NCBI RefSeq assembly: GCF_019799925.1
Contig: NZ_JABGCG010000001.1
Span: 248,001 to 312,000 of the forward strand
Source: Blastococcus sp. CPCC 205250
GTDB lineage: Bacteria; Actinomycetota; Actinomycetes; Mycobacteriales; Geodermatophilaceae
Reading direction: 5' to 3'
Length of the DNA stretch: 64,000 bases
Under the pieces are notes generated by a model, which ran no database searches, was not told the origin of the DNA, and worked only from the letters and a program-made list of their open reading frames with translations. The translations under genes were made by a program, and so were the position numbers. Of this stretch, positions 8,801 through 16,873 are shown in pieces (positions within the stretch are counted from its first letter, which is position 1; each line of letters opens with the position of its first letter).

Positions 8801-11332
8801 GTGACCGCCCCGGGCGGTCCGCAGGTGCTCGCGGCCGACGCGTTCGGCCGGTCGATGACCGGCGGTCTGGGCGCTGCCGACGTCGGCGGCGCGTGGACCA
8901 CGACGGTGGGGGCCTCCCGCCAGTCCGTGGCCGGCGGCGTGGGGCTGCTGACGCTCGCCAAGGGCAACAACGCCGGCGCGTACCTGGGTGGGGTGTCCGC
9001 GACCGACGTCGACCTGCGCACCACCGTGTCCCTCTCGGCCGTCCCCGCCGGCGGCTCGGGCGCCCTGGTGTACGTCACCGGCCGTCGCGTCGGCACCGCC
9101 CAGTACGAGGCGCGGGTGCAGGTGCTCCCGTCCGGCGCGGTGTCCCTGACGCTGCTGCGCGAGGTGGGCGGGGTGGAGACCGCGCTGGGGACTTCGGTCC
9201 CGCTGACGGGGGTCACGTACACGGCCGGCATGCCGCTGCAGGTGCACCTGCGGGTGACCGGTACCGGGCCGACGGCCCTGGAGCTGACCGTGTGGCGGGC
9301 CGGCACGCCCGAGCCCACGACGCCGCAGCTCGCGCGCACCGACGCCACCGCGGGCCTGCAGGCACCGGGCGGGGTCGGCCTGGCCGGCTACCTCTCCGGC
9401 AGCGCCACCGCTCCGGTCACGGTGCGGTTCGACGACCTGCAGGTCACCCGGCCGGGGGCGACCCCGCCGCCGCCGCCGCCGGCGAACGTGGCGCCGGTGG
9501 CGTCGTTCACCGCCCAGGCGACGGACCTGTCGGTGGCGGTCGACGGGCGCGGCTCGTCGGACTCCGACGGCACGGTCGCCTCCCACGCCTGGACCTGGGG
9601 CGACGGGACCGCGGCAGGCAGCGGCGCCACCGCGACGCACGCCTACGCGGCGGCCGGTACGTACACGGTGACCCTCACGGTGACCGACGACGACGGCGCC
9701 ACGGCGACCACCACCCGGCCGGTCACCGTGACCGCTCCCGCCGGTCCGCATCAGCCGCAGGTGCTGGCCGCCGACGCCTTCGAGCGCTCGGCCACCGGTG
9801 GCCTGGGCACCGCCGACGCGGGTGGGGCCTGGACGGCGTCGATCGGCGCCTCGCGGCTGTCGGTGTCCGGCGGGGCCGCGGTGCTGTCGCTGCCCAACGC
9901 CGGCAACGAGACCGGGGCGTACCTCGGCTCGGTGAGCACCACGGCCGCCGACGTGCGGGCCGCGGTCAGCCTGGCCGCCACCCCCACCGGCACCGGCACC
10001 TTCGTGGAGGTGAACGGGCGGCGGGTGAGCGCCGGCAACGAGTACACGGTGCGGATGCGCATCGCGCCCGACGGCGCGGTCTACGCGGCGCTGTCGCGGA
10101 TCGTCGGGGGAGCGGAGACGTTCCCCGGTGGCGAGACCCGCGTCGCGGGGCTCACCTGGACGCCGGGCACGGTGCTGCAGACCCGGGTCCGGGTGACCGG
10201 CACCGGCACCACCACCGTGACCGCCGCGGTGTGGGCCACCGGCCGGCCCGAGCCCACCACGCCCCAGTTGTCGCGCACCGACACCACCGCGGCGCTGCAG
10301 GCGCCGGGGGCGGTGGGGCTCGGGGCGTATCGGCCCGGCGGCGCCACCGCGGCGACCGCGGTGCGGTTCGACGACCTGCAGGTGACCACGGTGGGGGCGG
10401 CCCCGCCGCCGCCGGTCAACGTGGCGCCGGTGGCGTCGTTCACCGCGCAGGCCACGGACCTGTCGGTGGCGGTCGACGGGCGTGCCTCGTCGGACTCCGA
10501 CGGCACGGTCGCGTCGCACGCCTGGACCTGGGGCGACGGGACCGCGGCCGGGTCCGGCGCCACGGCGACGCACGCCTACGCGGCGGCCGGCACGTACACG
10601 GTGACCCTCACGGTGACCGACGACGACGGCGCCACGGCGACCACCACCCGGTCGGTCACCGTGACCGCTCCCGCGGGTCCCGGGCAGCCGCAGGTGCTGG
10701 CCGCCGACGCCTTCGAGCGCTCGGCCACCGGTGGCCTGGGCACCGCCGACGCCGGCGGGGCCTGGACGGCGTCGATCGGCGCCTCCCGGCAGTCGGTGTC
10801 CGGCGGCGCGGCGGTGCTGTCGCTGCCCAACGCCGGCAACGAGGCGGTGGCCCACCTCGGGTCGGTCAGCGCGACCGCCGTCGACGTCCGCGGCGCGATC
10901 GCCCTGTCGTCGGTCCCGACCGGCAACGGCACGTACGCCTACGTCACCGGGCGGCGGGTCGCCGCCGGCGAGGAGTACACCGTGCGGGTCCGGGTCGCCG
11001 CCGACGGCGCGGTGTACCTGTCGCTGTCGCGGCTGACCGGCAACGTGGAGACCTTCCCGGGTGGGGAGACCCGCGTGACCGGGCTGACCTGGACGCCGGG
11101 CACGGTGCTGCAGACCCGGGTGCGGGTCACGGGCACCGGCACCACGACGGTGACCGCCGCGGTGTGGGCGACCGGCCAGCCGGAGCCGGCCGCGCCGCAG
11201 CTGTCGAGGACCGACACCACGGCCGCCCTGCAGAGGCCCGGCGGGGTCGGGATCGGCGCCTACCGGCCCGGCGGCGCCACCGCGGCCACCGCGGTGCGCT
11301 TCGACGACCTGCAGGTCACCGCCGCGCAGTGA
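5879..11332 (+). CDS. Large secreted beta-propeller/FN3/LamG/multi-PKD protein
   Basis: This 1817-aa paralogue of the upstream gene has the same order of parts. It has a signal peptide ending near ARA-DSAP, a propeller-like head (about 50-460), an FN3-like stretch, a LamG-type domain (about 575-800), two PKD domains (810-978), then three rounds of a 200-residue beta domain with intervening PKD domains (PKD at about 1203-1290 and 1515-1598). It therefore has one more PKD/beta unit than its 1505-aa neighbour. The last two units are nearly identical at DNA level, so copy number has probably changed recently by slippage or recombination. It ends just before a strong hairpin terminator. A surface adhesin or matrix protein is the likeliest role; no catalytic motif was seen. 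Confidence 0.85.
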   Translation: MRTTTTAAGRRVLAGTVGLLLAAGTLALLPAAARADSAPLVPGPADPVTVTADALPTTQIDGVGWAQAIVGDTVYVGGSFTSARPAGAPAGTQETPRSNLLAYDIRTGVLIASFAPVVNGQVLAVTASPDGSRLYIGGDFTAVDGQTRNRVAAFDTATGALVAGFSPSVSSQVRALAATNSTVYLGGSITAVGGVSRTRLAAVRAADGGLLPWAPVPGVGLTTGNRNPDAALNGRTSNDVMALVVTGGGAQVVAGGRFDTMNGVDATGVAALDGVTGATRPFAVNELITNQGAFSAVHSLSTDGTAVYGTAYDYYGPGNMEGSFAATADGGRVIAINDCHGDTYSSHAMGGALYLAGHSHDCEQIGGYPEQNPRVHRYAVALTTGATGGTVGPGTLRSGTFYGQPAPSLLTWFPTMTPGEVTGQFQAGWSVTGNDRYLVYAGEFPRVNGTGQAGLVRYAVPGSAPNAVGPNADTLTAGAALTAPGTAQVTFRATSDQDNEWLTYRVYRDSETAANLVAELTRASTWWSRPLVTVTDPAATATSRYRVVATDPAGNRAVTAWTAIDPAGVPLRASYRDAVAADGALEHWRLGETAGQLAGSGGLATGAAGLAPLLTMPGVTPGVPGAIAGDPDTAYSLDGTPAASMVIPALFPPLDTVTVEAWFRTDSAAGGLIAGFGDAMTGTSSVVDRLTWIGTDGRVSFGVSPEPGTRRTVTSEESYADGEWHLVASTLSPAGMFLYVDGELAGSRTDTTAGLNRQSWFRVGGDATWADGVSNLDGDLDEVAVYLSATTPARAAEHFELGRTGVEPNLAPRAAFTTATAGLAVTVDGSLSRDPDGDTLTRSWDWGDGRPAGSGVTATHTYAAPGTYTVVLTTTDAHGATSTARRQVTVTRANQAPVAAFTATPAGLAVTVDGAASTDADGSVAAYSWSWGDGTAAGSGATAAHTYAAAGTYQVTLTVTDDAGATASSTQPVVVTAPGGPQVLAADAFGRSMTGGLGAADVGGAWTTTVGASRQSVAGGVGLLTLAKGNNAGAYLGGVSATDVDLRTTVSLSAVPAGGSGALVYVTGRRVGTAQYEARVQVLPSGAVSLTLLREVGGVETALGTSVPLTGVTYTAGMPLQVHLRVTGTGPTALELTVWRAGTPEPTTPQLARTDATAGLQAPGGVGLAGYLSGSATAPVTVRFDDLQVTRPGATPPPPPPANVAPVASFTAQATDLSVAVDGRGSSDSDGTVASHAWTWGDGTAAGSGATATHAYAAAGTYTVTLTVTDDDGATATTTRPVTVTAPAGPHQPQVLAADAFERSATGGLGTADAGGAWTASIGASRLSVSGGAAVLSLPNAGNETGAYLGSVSTTAADVRAAVSLAATPTGTGTFVEVNGRRVSAGNEYTVRMRIAPDGAVYAALSRIVGGAETFPGGETRVAGLTWTPGTVLQTRVRVTGTGTTTVTAAVWATGRPEPTTPQLSRTDTTAALQAPGAVGLGAYRPGGATAATAVRFDDLQVTTVGAAPPPPVNVAPVASFTAQATDLSVAVDGRASSDSDGTVASHAWTWGDGTAAGSGATATHAYAAAGTYTVTLTVTDDDGATATTTRSVTVTAPAGPGQPQVLAADAFERSATGGLGTADAGGAWTASIGASRQSVSGGAAVLSLPNAGNEAVAHLGSVSATAVDVRGAIALSSVPTGNGTYAYVTGRRVAAGEEYTVRVRVAADGAVYLSLSRLTGNVETFPGGETRVTGLTWTPGTVLQTRVRVTGTGTTTVTAAVWATGQPEPAAPQLSRTDTTAALQRPGGVGIGAYRPGGATAATAVRFDDLQVTAAQ
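9522..9836 (+). repeat. Near-identical PKD-encoding DNA block, copy 2
   Basis: This is an internal copy of the 315-bp block at 1-315 and 10455-10769. It encodes a PKD domain and the first residues of the beta domain (AADAFERSATGG). Differences are scattered single bases. Confidence 0.85.
10455..10769 (+). repeat. Near-identical PKD-encoding DNA block, copy 3
   Basis: This is the second internal copy in the 1817-aa gene and the closest to the one at the left edge of the window. The match across separate genes indicates exchange between paralogues. Confidence 0.85.
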
Positions 11333-11335
11333 CCC

Positions 11336-11370
11336 CCGGTGGTGGTGGGTGCCGCACCCACCACCACCGG
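11336..11370 (+). terminator. Strong hairpin terminator after the PKD gene cluster
   Basis: CCGGTGGTGGTGGGT at 11336-11350 pairs perfectly with 11356-11370 around a 5-nt loop, starting 4 nt after the stop codon. There is no U-tract, as is common in high-GC actinobacteria. It separates the secreted-protein genes from the polysaccharide locus. Confidence 0.8.
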
Positions 11371-11538
11371 AGGACGCCGCCGGCCGGGGCGTGACCCGTG
11401 CGGGTGAGGGCGTCCGGCCAGACCTCCCCCCGCCCCGCTCGCGCGTCGATGCTGGTCAGAGCGACGACCAGGACCCGCGCGCGCTGCGCGCCGGGTCCGT
11501 GTCGTCGGACCGGTCGGGCAGCAGCACGGGAGGCACCA

Positions 11539-12351
11539 GTGGACGGCTCGGGCAACGCCCTCGCCGAGGTCGGCGAGGTGCATCCGGGGACGACCGCCGT
11601 TCCCGCACCGCACGCGGGGACCACGCCGTCCCCGGGGCTGCGGACCACGCTGCGGCGGCTGTCGGCCGCGCAGAAGGGCGCGGCGGGGGCACCGCTGTAC
11701 TCGCGCTTCGTCAACCGCCCGCTCGGCCGGCTCTTCGCCGCGCTGGCCCACTCCGCCGGGCTCACGCCCAACGCGGTGACCGCGCTCAGCGCCACCGCCA
11801 CCGCCACCGGCGTGGCGCTGCTGGCCCTGGTGTCGCCGTCGGTCCCGATGGGGCTGGCCGTGGCCGCCTGCCTGGTCGTCGGCTACGCGCTGGACGCCGC
11901 CGACGGGCAGCTCGCCCGGCTGCGCGGGGGCGGCTCGCCGGCAGGGGAGTGGCTGGACCACATGGTCGACGCGGCCAAGGCCTCGAGCCTGCACCTGGCC
12001 GTCCTCGTCGGGCTGTACCGCTTCACCGACGTGGACGGGGCCTGGCTGCTGGTGCCGCTGGGCTACTGCGTCGTCGACGCGGTGACCTACTTCGGCACGA
12101 TGCTCAACGAGGCGCTGCGCGCCCAGCACGGGGCACCCACCCGCGCCGCGCGGACCTCCCAGCCCGCCGGCATCGGCCGCTCGGTGCTCACGCTGCCCAC
12201 CGACTACGGCCTGCTGGCCTGCACGTTCGTCCTGTTCGGCTGGACCGGCCTGTTCGTGCCCGTCTACACGGTGCTCTTCCTCGCGGCCGCGGGCTTCCTC
12301 GCCCTGGCCTCGGTGAAGTGGTACCGCGAGATGGGCCGACTGCCGCGATGA
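11539..12351 (+). CDS. CDP-alcohol phosphatidyltransferase family membrane protein
   Basis: The enzyme family transfers a phospho-alcohol from a CDP-alcohol to an acceptor alcohol in the membrane. The signature D-G-x2-A-R-x8-G-x3-D-x3-D is complete from about residue 119 (DAADGQLARLRG through DHMVD). Several hydrophobic helices follow. The frame is open further upstream, but GTG at 11539 has GGGAGG five bases before it and gives 270 aa, so I chose it. It overlaps the next glycosyltransferase by ATGA and heads the glycopolymer operon. The product may be a phosphodiester-linked lipid or polymer precursor rather than a bulk phospholipid; the substrate cannot be read from sequence. Confidence 0.8.
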   Translation: MDGSGNALAEVGEVHPGTTAVPAPHAGTTPSPGLRTTLRRLSAAQKGAAGAPLYSRFVNRPLGRLFAALAHSAGLTPNAVTALSATATATGVALLALVSPSVPMGLAVAACLVVGYALDAADGQLARLRGGGSPAGEWLDHMVDAAKASSLHLAVLVGLYRFTDVDGAWLLVPLGYCVVDAVTYFGTMLNEALRAQHGAPTRAARTSQPAGIGRSVLTLPTDYGLLACTFVLFGWTGLFVPVYTVLFLAAAGFLALASVKWYREMGRLPR

Positions 12352-13553
12352 CCCGCCCGCCACTGCTGGTCGTGCACCCGGGGGCGGAGCTCTACGGCGC
12401 CGACCGGATGCTGCTGGAGTCCGCGACCGCGCTGGCCGCCCGCTTCACCGTCACCGTCGCGCTGCCGGGCCCCGGCCCGCTCGCCGCGGAGCTCCGGGCT
12501 CGCGGCGTGCGCGTGGAGACCTGCCCGATGCCGGTCCTGCGCAACTCCGCCCTGCGTCCCCGCGGCGCGCTGCGGCTGCTCGGCGACGCCGTCCGGGGCC
12601 TGGTGCCCGCGCTGCGGCTGCTGCGCCGGCACGGTGCGGCCGGCGTCTACGTCAGCACCCTCACCCTCCCGTCGTGGCCGCTGCTGGCCCGGCTGGCCGG
12701 CCGGCGGTCGATCTGCCACGTGCACGAGGCCGAGCAGTCCGCTCCCCGCCTGCTGCGCCGGGGGATGGCCCTGTGCCCGGCGCTGTCCGACCGGGTGGTG
12801 GCCAACAGCCGCTTCACCCTCGACGTGCTCACCGAGGTCGCGCCCCGGGTGCGCCGGCGGGCCACCGTCGTGCACAACGCCGTCCGCGGGCCGGCCGAGG
12901 TGGTCCCCGCCCGGCCGCGGCTGGACGGGCCGCTGCGGCTGCTCTTCGTCGGCCGGCTCAGCCCCCGCAAGGGCCCGCAGGTCGCCGTCGCCGCGCTGGC
13001 CGACCTGGTGGGCCGCGGCGTCGACGCCCGCCTGACCGTCGTGGGCGACGTCTTCACGGGCTACGAGTGGTTCGCCGACGAGCTGCGCGCGACCGTGGCC
13101 GACGCCGGTCTCGGGAACCGGGTGGAGTTCCTCGGCTTCCACGCCGACGTCCGGCCGGACCTCGCGGCCGCCGACGTGGTGCTCGTGCCCGCGGTGGGCG
13201 ACGAGTCGTTCGGCAACACCGCCGTCGAGGCGGTCCTGGCCGCCCGGCCGCTCGTGGTCAGCGACCACAGCGGCCTGCGCGAGGCCGCGGCCGGCTACCC
13301 GAGCGCCCAGGCCGTGGCCGCCGGCGACGCCGGCGCCTGGGCCGACGCGATCGCCCGCGTGGCCGCCGACTGGCCCCGCTTCCGCGCGGCCGCCCTCACC
13401 GACGCCGCCGTCGCCCGCCGGCGGTCGGCCCCCGAGCGCTACGCCGCCGAGCTCGTCGACGCCGTCGCCGTCCTCGGCACGCCGGTCCCCGCCCCGCGGG
13501 AGCTCCCCGCGGTGCCGGCGCAGCCGGTCGCCGGGTCCGGGGCCGCGGCATGA
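12348..13553 (+). CDS. GT4-type glycosyltransferase
   Basis: This 401-aa protein of GT-B fold probably moves a sugar from a nucleotide donor to a growing glycan on the cytoplasmic face. The N-terminal half begins LLVVHPGAELYGADRML, and the C-terminal Rossmann half has LLFVGRLSPRKGP. The donor-binding E-x7-E motif is DESFGNTAVEA near residue 286. The start overlaps the preceding stop (ATGA) and the stop overlaps the next start, so translation is coupled within the operon. Donor and acceptor are not predictable. The last 30 residues are Pro/Ala-rich. Confidence 0.88.
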   Translation: MTRPPLLVVHPGAELYGADRMLLESATALAARFTVTVALPGPGPLAAELRARGVRVETCPMPVLRNSALRPRGALRLLGDAVRGLVPALRLLRRHGAAGVYVSTLTLPSWPLLARLAGRRSICHVHEAEQSAPRLLRRGMALCPALSDRVVANSRFTLDVLTEVAPRVRRRATVVHNAVRGPAEVVPARPRLDGPLRLLFVGRLSPRKGPQVAVAALADLVGRGVDARLTVVGDVFTGYEWFADELRATVADAGLGNRVEFLGFHADVRPDLAAADVVLVPAVGDESFGNTAVEAVLAARPLVVSDHSGLREAAAGYPSAQAVAAGDAGAWADAIARVAADWPRFRAAALTDAAVARRRSAPERYAAELVDAVAVLGTPVPAPRELPAVPAQPVAGSGAAA

Positions 13554-14293
13554 GCGCCGTCGCGACCCGGGTGTCGGCCCCGGCGGTGCTGATGTACCAC
13601 TCGATCAGCGCCTCTCCCGAGCCCGATCCGCACCGGATCCGCGTGCACCCCGACCGGCTGGACCGGCACCTGCGGCTGCTGGGCCGGCTGGGCCTGCGTG
13701 GTGTCTCCCAGACCGAGCTGCTGCGCGCCGTCGACCGCGGGGAGGCCGCCGGCCTGGTCGGCCTGACCTTCGACGACGGGTACGCGGACTTCCTCACCAC
13801 CGCGGTGCCGGTCCTGGCGCGGCACGGCATGACCGCCACCGTGTACGTCGTCGCCGGGCACATGGGCGCCACCAACTCGTGGGACACCGGCCCGCAGTTC
13901 CCGATCATGACCGCCGACCAGGTGCGCGCGGTCGCCGCCGCCGGGCACGAGGTCGGCAGCCACACCACGACCCACGCCCGCCTGGCCGGCGCCGACCCGG
14001 CCGTGCTGGCGGCCGAGGTCGGCGACAGCCGGCGGCTGCTCGAGGACGTCCTGCAGGCCGAGGTGCCCGGGTTCTGCTACCCGTACGGCGCCTACGACGC
14101 CGCGGCCGCCGACGCCGTGCGCGCCGCCGGGTACGACAACGCCTGCGTCACCGGGGACTACGCGCCGGGGGACCGGCACACCCTGCCGCGCTGCTACGTG
14201 AGCCCCGCCGACACCCGCGCGCACGTCCTGGCGCGGCTGGCCCGGCACGCCGTCCGCATCCGCCGCCCGCTGCCCGCGCCCGCCGGGCACTGA
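13550..14293 (+). CDS. Polysaccharide deacetylase (NodB/CE4 family)
   Basis: This 247-aa protein carries the CE4 motifs. TFDDGYAD around residues 73-80 supplies the catalytic Asp and a metal-binding Asp, and SHTTTH near 138-143 gives the H-x3-H metal site. FCYPYGAY is the later conserved block. The family removes N-acetyl (or O-acetyl) groups from glycans. No signal peptide is visible, so it either acts on intracellular lipid-linked intermediates or is exported by other means. It sits in the glycopolymer operon with a 4-base overlap to the glycosyltransferase. Confidence 0.88.
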   Translation: MSAVATRVSAPAVLMYHSISASPEPDPHRIRVHPDRLDRHLRLLGRLGLRGVSQTELLRAVDRGEAAGLVGLTFDDGYADFLTTAVPVLARHGMTATVYVVAGHMGATNSWDTGPQFPIMTADQVRAVAAAGHEVGSHTTTHARLAGADPAVLAAEVGDSRRLLEDVLQAEVPGFCYPYGAYDAAAADAVRAAGYDNACVTGDYAPGDRHTLPRCYVSPADTRAHVLARLARHAVRIRRPLPAPAGH

Positions 14294-14306
14294 GGGCGGC
14301 CCGGCC

Positions 14307-15578
14307 ATGCCCTCCCTCCGCCCGTCCCCGTCCGGTCTGCTGCGCCGGCGGGTGACGGCTGCCGTCCTCGGGCAGGCGACGATGGCGCTGGCCGGGCTGG
14401 CCCTGCAGGTCGCCGCGGCCCGGCTGCTCGGCGCCGGTGGGCTGGCCGTCTTCTCGCTGGTCTACGGCGCGCTCGTGCTGGTCACCGCGGTGTGCAGCGG
14501 GATGGTCGGTGACTCGCTCACCGTGCTGGACCGGCACGAGCGCGGGGTCCGGGCCGGCCTGCACGTGTGGACCGTCCTGGTGTCGGCCGCCGCGGGCCTG
14601 GCCGGCGCGCTCGCGGCGCTGCTCACCGACGTCGTCCCGCTGTGGGCCGGTCTGCTGCTCGCCCCGGCGTGCGCGGCCTTCGTCGTCGAGGACACCCTGC
14701 GCCGGCTGCTGATGGCCGCCGGCCGGTACGCGGCGCTCCCGGCGGTGGACCTCACCAGCCTGGCCGGCGCGCTGGCGGCGCTCGCGCTGTGCGGCCTGGC
14801 CGGCCCGGTCACGCTGGGCTCCTTCGTCGTCGCCCTGCTGGCCGGGCAGGTCGCCGCCGCCGTCGTCGCGTGGGCGCTGCTGCCCGCCGGCGAGCGGCCG
14901 GCCGGCCCCTGGCGCCGGCCCGCCCTGCGCGCCGTCGCCGACTTCGGCGTCTGGCGCGCCGCCGCCCAGACCATCCGGCCCGGCTCGCTGACGCTGCTGC
15001 GGGTGCTCGTCGTCGCCGCGGTCGGCGCGGCGGCCTACGGCCCGGTCGAGGCCGCCCGCGTCTACACCGCCCCGATGCTGACCCTCGTCGCCGGCATCGG
15101 GTCCTACCTGCTGCCGCACTTCGTCTCCCTGCGCGGCCGCCCGGTCGCCGACAGCCTGCGGGTCGCCGACCGCGCCGCCGCCGGCCTGGTCGGCGGCATC
15201 GCGGTCCTCGGCACCGCCGCCGTGGTCCTGCTGCCGGTGCTCGGGCCGGCGCTCACCGGCGGCGACTACGACGTGCCGGGCACCGCGGTCGTCGGCTGGA
15301 CCCTCTACGCCCTGGCCGGGGCGGTGCTGCTGCCGTACGCGTCGCTCGCGTCGGTGCGCGGGAGGCAGCGCCGGGTCCTCGCCCTGCGGGTGCTCGAGGC
15401 CGGGTCGCTGGCCGCCGTTGCGGCGCTGGTGCTCCTCGCACCGGCCCAGGCGGAGTGGTCCCCGGCGGCCCTGGCCCTGGGCCCGGTCCTGGCCGCCGTC
15501 GCCGTCCGCCAGTCGGTCGTGCTGCGCCTGACCGACCCCGCGCCGCGCCGTCCCGTCGAGCAGGCGGTGCCCGCGTGA
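14307..15578 (+). CDS. Wzx-like polysaccharide flippase (MATE/MOP superfamily)
   Basis: This 423-aa, very hydrophobic protein has about 12 predicted membrane helices and short charged loops. The size and pattern fit lipid-linked oligosaccharide flippases such as Wzx or MurJ-like proteins. It lies 13 nt after the deacetylase and overlaps the following Wzy-like gene (GTGA). The pairing of flippase, polymerase and a Wzz-like protein further on suggests Wzx/Wzy-dependent polymer export. The family call rests on topology and context because individual motifs are weak. Confidence 0.72.
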   Translation: MPSLRPSPSGLLRRRVTAAVLGQATMALAGLALQVAAARLLGAGGLAVFSLVYGALVLVTAVCSGMVGDSLTVLDRHERGVRAGLHVWTVLVSAAAGLAGALAALLTDVVPLWAGLLLAPACAAFVVEDTLRRLLMAAGRYAALPAVDLTSLAGALAALALCGLAGPVTLGSFVVALLAGQVAAAVVAWALLPAGERPAGPWRRPALRAVADFGVWRAAAQTIRPGSLTLLRVLVVAAVGAAAYGPVEAARVYTAPMLTLVAGIGSYLLPHFVSLRGRPVADSLRVADRAAAGLVGGIAVLGTAAVVLLPVLGPALTGGDYDVPGTAVVGWTLYALAGAVLLPYASLASVRGRQRRVLALRVLEAGSLAAVAALVLLAPAQAEWSPAALALGPVLAAVAVRQSVVLRLTDPAPRRPVEQAVPA

Positions 15579-16831
15579 CCGCGGCCCTGCGGCCGGCGCG
15601 TCCGGCGGCGGAGAGCGTGCCGGCGCGGCTGCTGCTGTGCATGCTCCTGCTCGTGCTCACCACGGTGGGCTGGCGCCGGGGCACCTACTTCGCGGGCTCC
15701 CTGGACCCGGTCGTCGCCGCCAAGGGCGCACTGAGCGTGGTGGCCCTGCTCGTGGCGTACGCCGGCAACCGCCGCCCGCACCTGCGCGTGGGCACCGGGA
15801 CGCTCTGGGCGCTGGGCCTGCTCCTCGCTGCGTCGGTGCTCGGGGCCCTGACCCACGGTCCGCTGGTAGCCGGCGGGGTCATCGCCGTCCGCGTGACGAT
15901 CCTCGCCGTCACGGTCGTGCTCCTGCTGCGCTGTTACACGACGGCGCAGTTCGTCGCGGCGCTGGCGCGGTCCTGCGCCGTGATCGGCGGGGTGGCCGCG
16001 GTCACCGGCCTGTCGACGCTCTCCAGTGGCCGGCTCGCCGGCGGCTACCCGGAGGTCGACCCCAACATGCTCGCCCTGCTCGCCTGCCTGGTCGTGCTGT
16101 ACGCCGGGTGGCGGATCGCGATGGGCACCGCCGGTGGCGGTGCCGCCGCGGTCGCGGTGGTGGCGCTGGGCGTCGTCTGGGCCACCGGCTCGCGCACGGC
16201 GCTGCTGATGCTGGTGCCGGCCCTGCTGGTCATGGCGCTGCACGTGCGCCGCGCCCGGGTCGGCCTGGTGGTCGGGGCCCTGCTGGCCGGGGTCGCCGCC
16301 ACGGTCGCGGTGGCCAGCACCGACGCGGTGAGCGGGTTCCTCGAGCGCGGCGGCGACGGCACCAGCACGGTGCAGTCCCGCTTCATCGCCTGGGACGCCG
16401 CCACCCGGTGGGCCGACGACGGCTGGCAGCTCGTCTTCGGCGGCGGGCTCTCGGTCAAGATCATCCCGGTGCAGGGCCAGTTCTGGACCGAGCAGCCGCT
16501 GGACAGCAGCTGGGTCTCGCTGCTGGTCCAGGCCGGGCTGCTGGGCTGCCTGGTCGCGGGGGGATGGGCGCTGTGGGCCCTGCGGGGCGCGTTCCGGGCG
16601 CCGCGGGCGGACCGGGCCCTGTTCCTCGGACTGCTCGTCTTCGTGCTCGGCCGCAGCGTGCTGGAGAGCGGGCTGTTCGACGCGACGCCGGAGTTCCTCG
16701 CCTTCCTCGCCGTGTCGCTGCTGGCCGAGGGCGGCTCCCGCCGCCGGCTCGCCGACGAGCTCGAGGACGACGCCGGTACACCCGACGCCGGGTCGGCGCG
16801 GGCCCTCACCGTCGCGCCGGTCCCCACCTGA
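15575..16831 (+). CDS. O-antigen ligase/Wzy-like polymerase membrane protein
   Basis: This is a 418-aa polytopic membrane protein with about 10-12 helices. The periplasm-facing loop before the last helices (SRFIAWDAATRW, then LDSSWVSLLVQAGLLG) matches the pattern of the O-antigen ligase/polymerase family, in which Arg and His or Asp residues of that loop are functional. The likely job is joining repeat units outside the membrane or attaching polymer to a carrier. It is the last gene of the operon and faces the XRE-cupin gene, with a GC-rich hairpin between them. Confidence 0.75.
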   Translation: MTAALRPARPAAESVPARLLLCMLLLVLTTVGWRRGTYFAGSLDPVVAAKGALSVVALLVAYAGNRRPHLRVGTGTLWALGLLLAASVLGALTHGPLVAGGVIAVRVTILAVTVVLLLRCYTTAQFVAALARSCAVIGGVAAVTGLSTLSSGRLAGGYPEVDPNMLALLACLVVLYAGWRIAMGTAGGGAAAVAVVALGVVWATGSRTALLMLVPALLVMALHVRRARVGLVVGALLAGVAATVAVASTDAVSGFLERGGDGTSTVQSRFIAWDAATRWADDGWQLVFGGGLSVKIIPVQGQFWTEQPLDSSWVSLLVQAGLLGCLVAGGWALWALRGAFRAPRADRALFLGLLVFVLGRSVLESGLFDATPEFLAFLAVSLLAEGGSRRRLADELEDDAGTPDAGSARALTVAPVPT

Positions 16832-16836
16832 CGGAC

Positions 16837-16866
16837 GCCGCCCGCGGCGCGCTCCGCCGCGGCGGC
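16837..16866. terminator. Bidirectional hairpin between convergent genes
   Basis: GCCGCCCGCGGCG pairs with CGCCGCGGCGGC (one bulged base) in the 42-bp gap between the Wzy-like gene and the convergent regulator gene. Confidence 0.55.
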
Positions 16867-16873
16867 CCGGACC

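Noticed and set aside
5561..10855. Antisense ORF of 1764 codons opposite the third PKD gene
   Set aside because: A shadow of the same kind; the plus strand has signal peptide, PKD motifs and ribosome site.
11398..11538. 47-codon N-terminal extension of the CDP-alcohol transferase
   Set aside because: The extension is Arg/Ala-rich without pattern; GTG 11539 has a good ribosome site.
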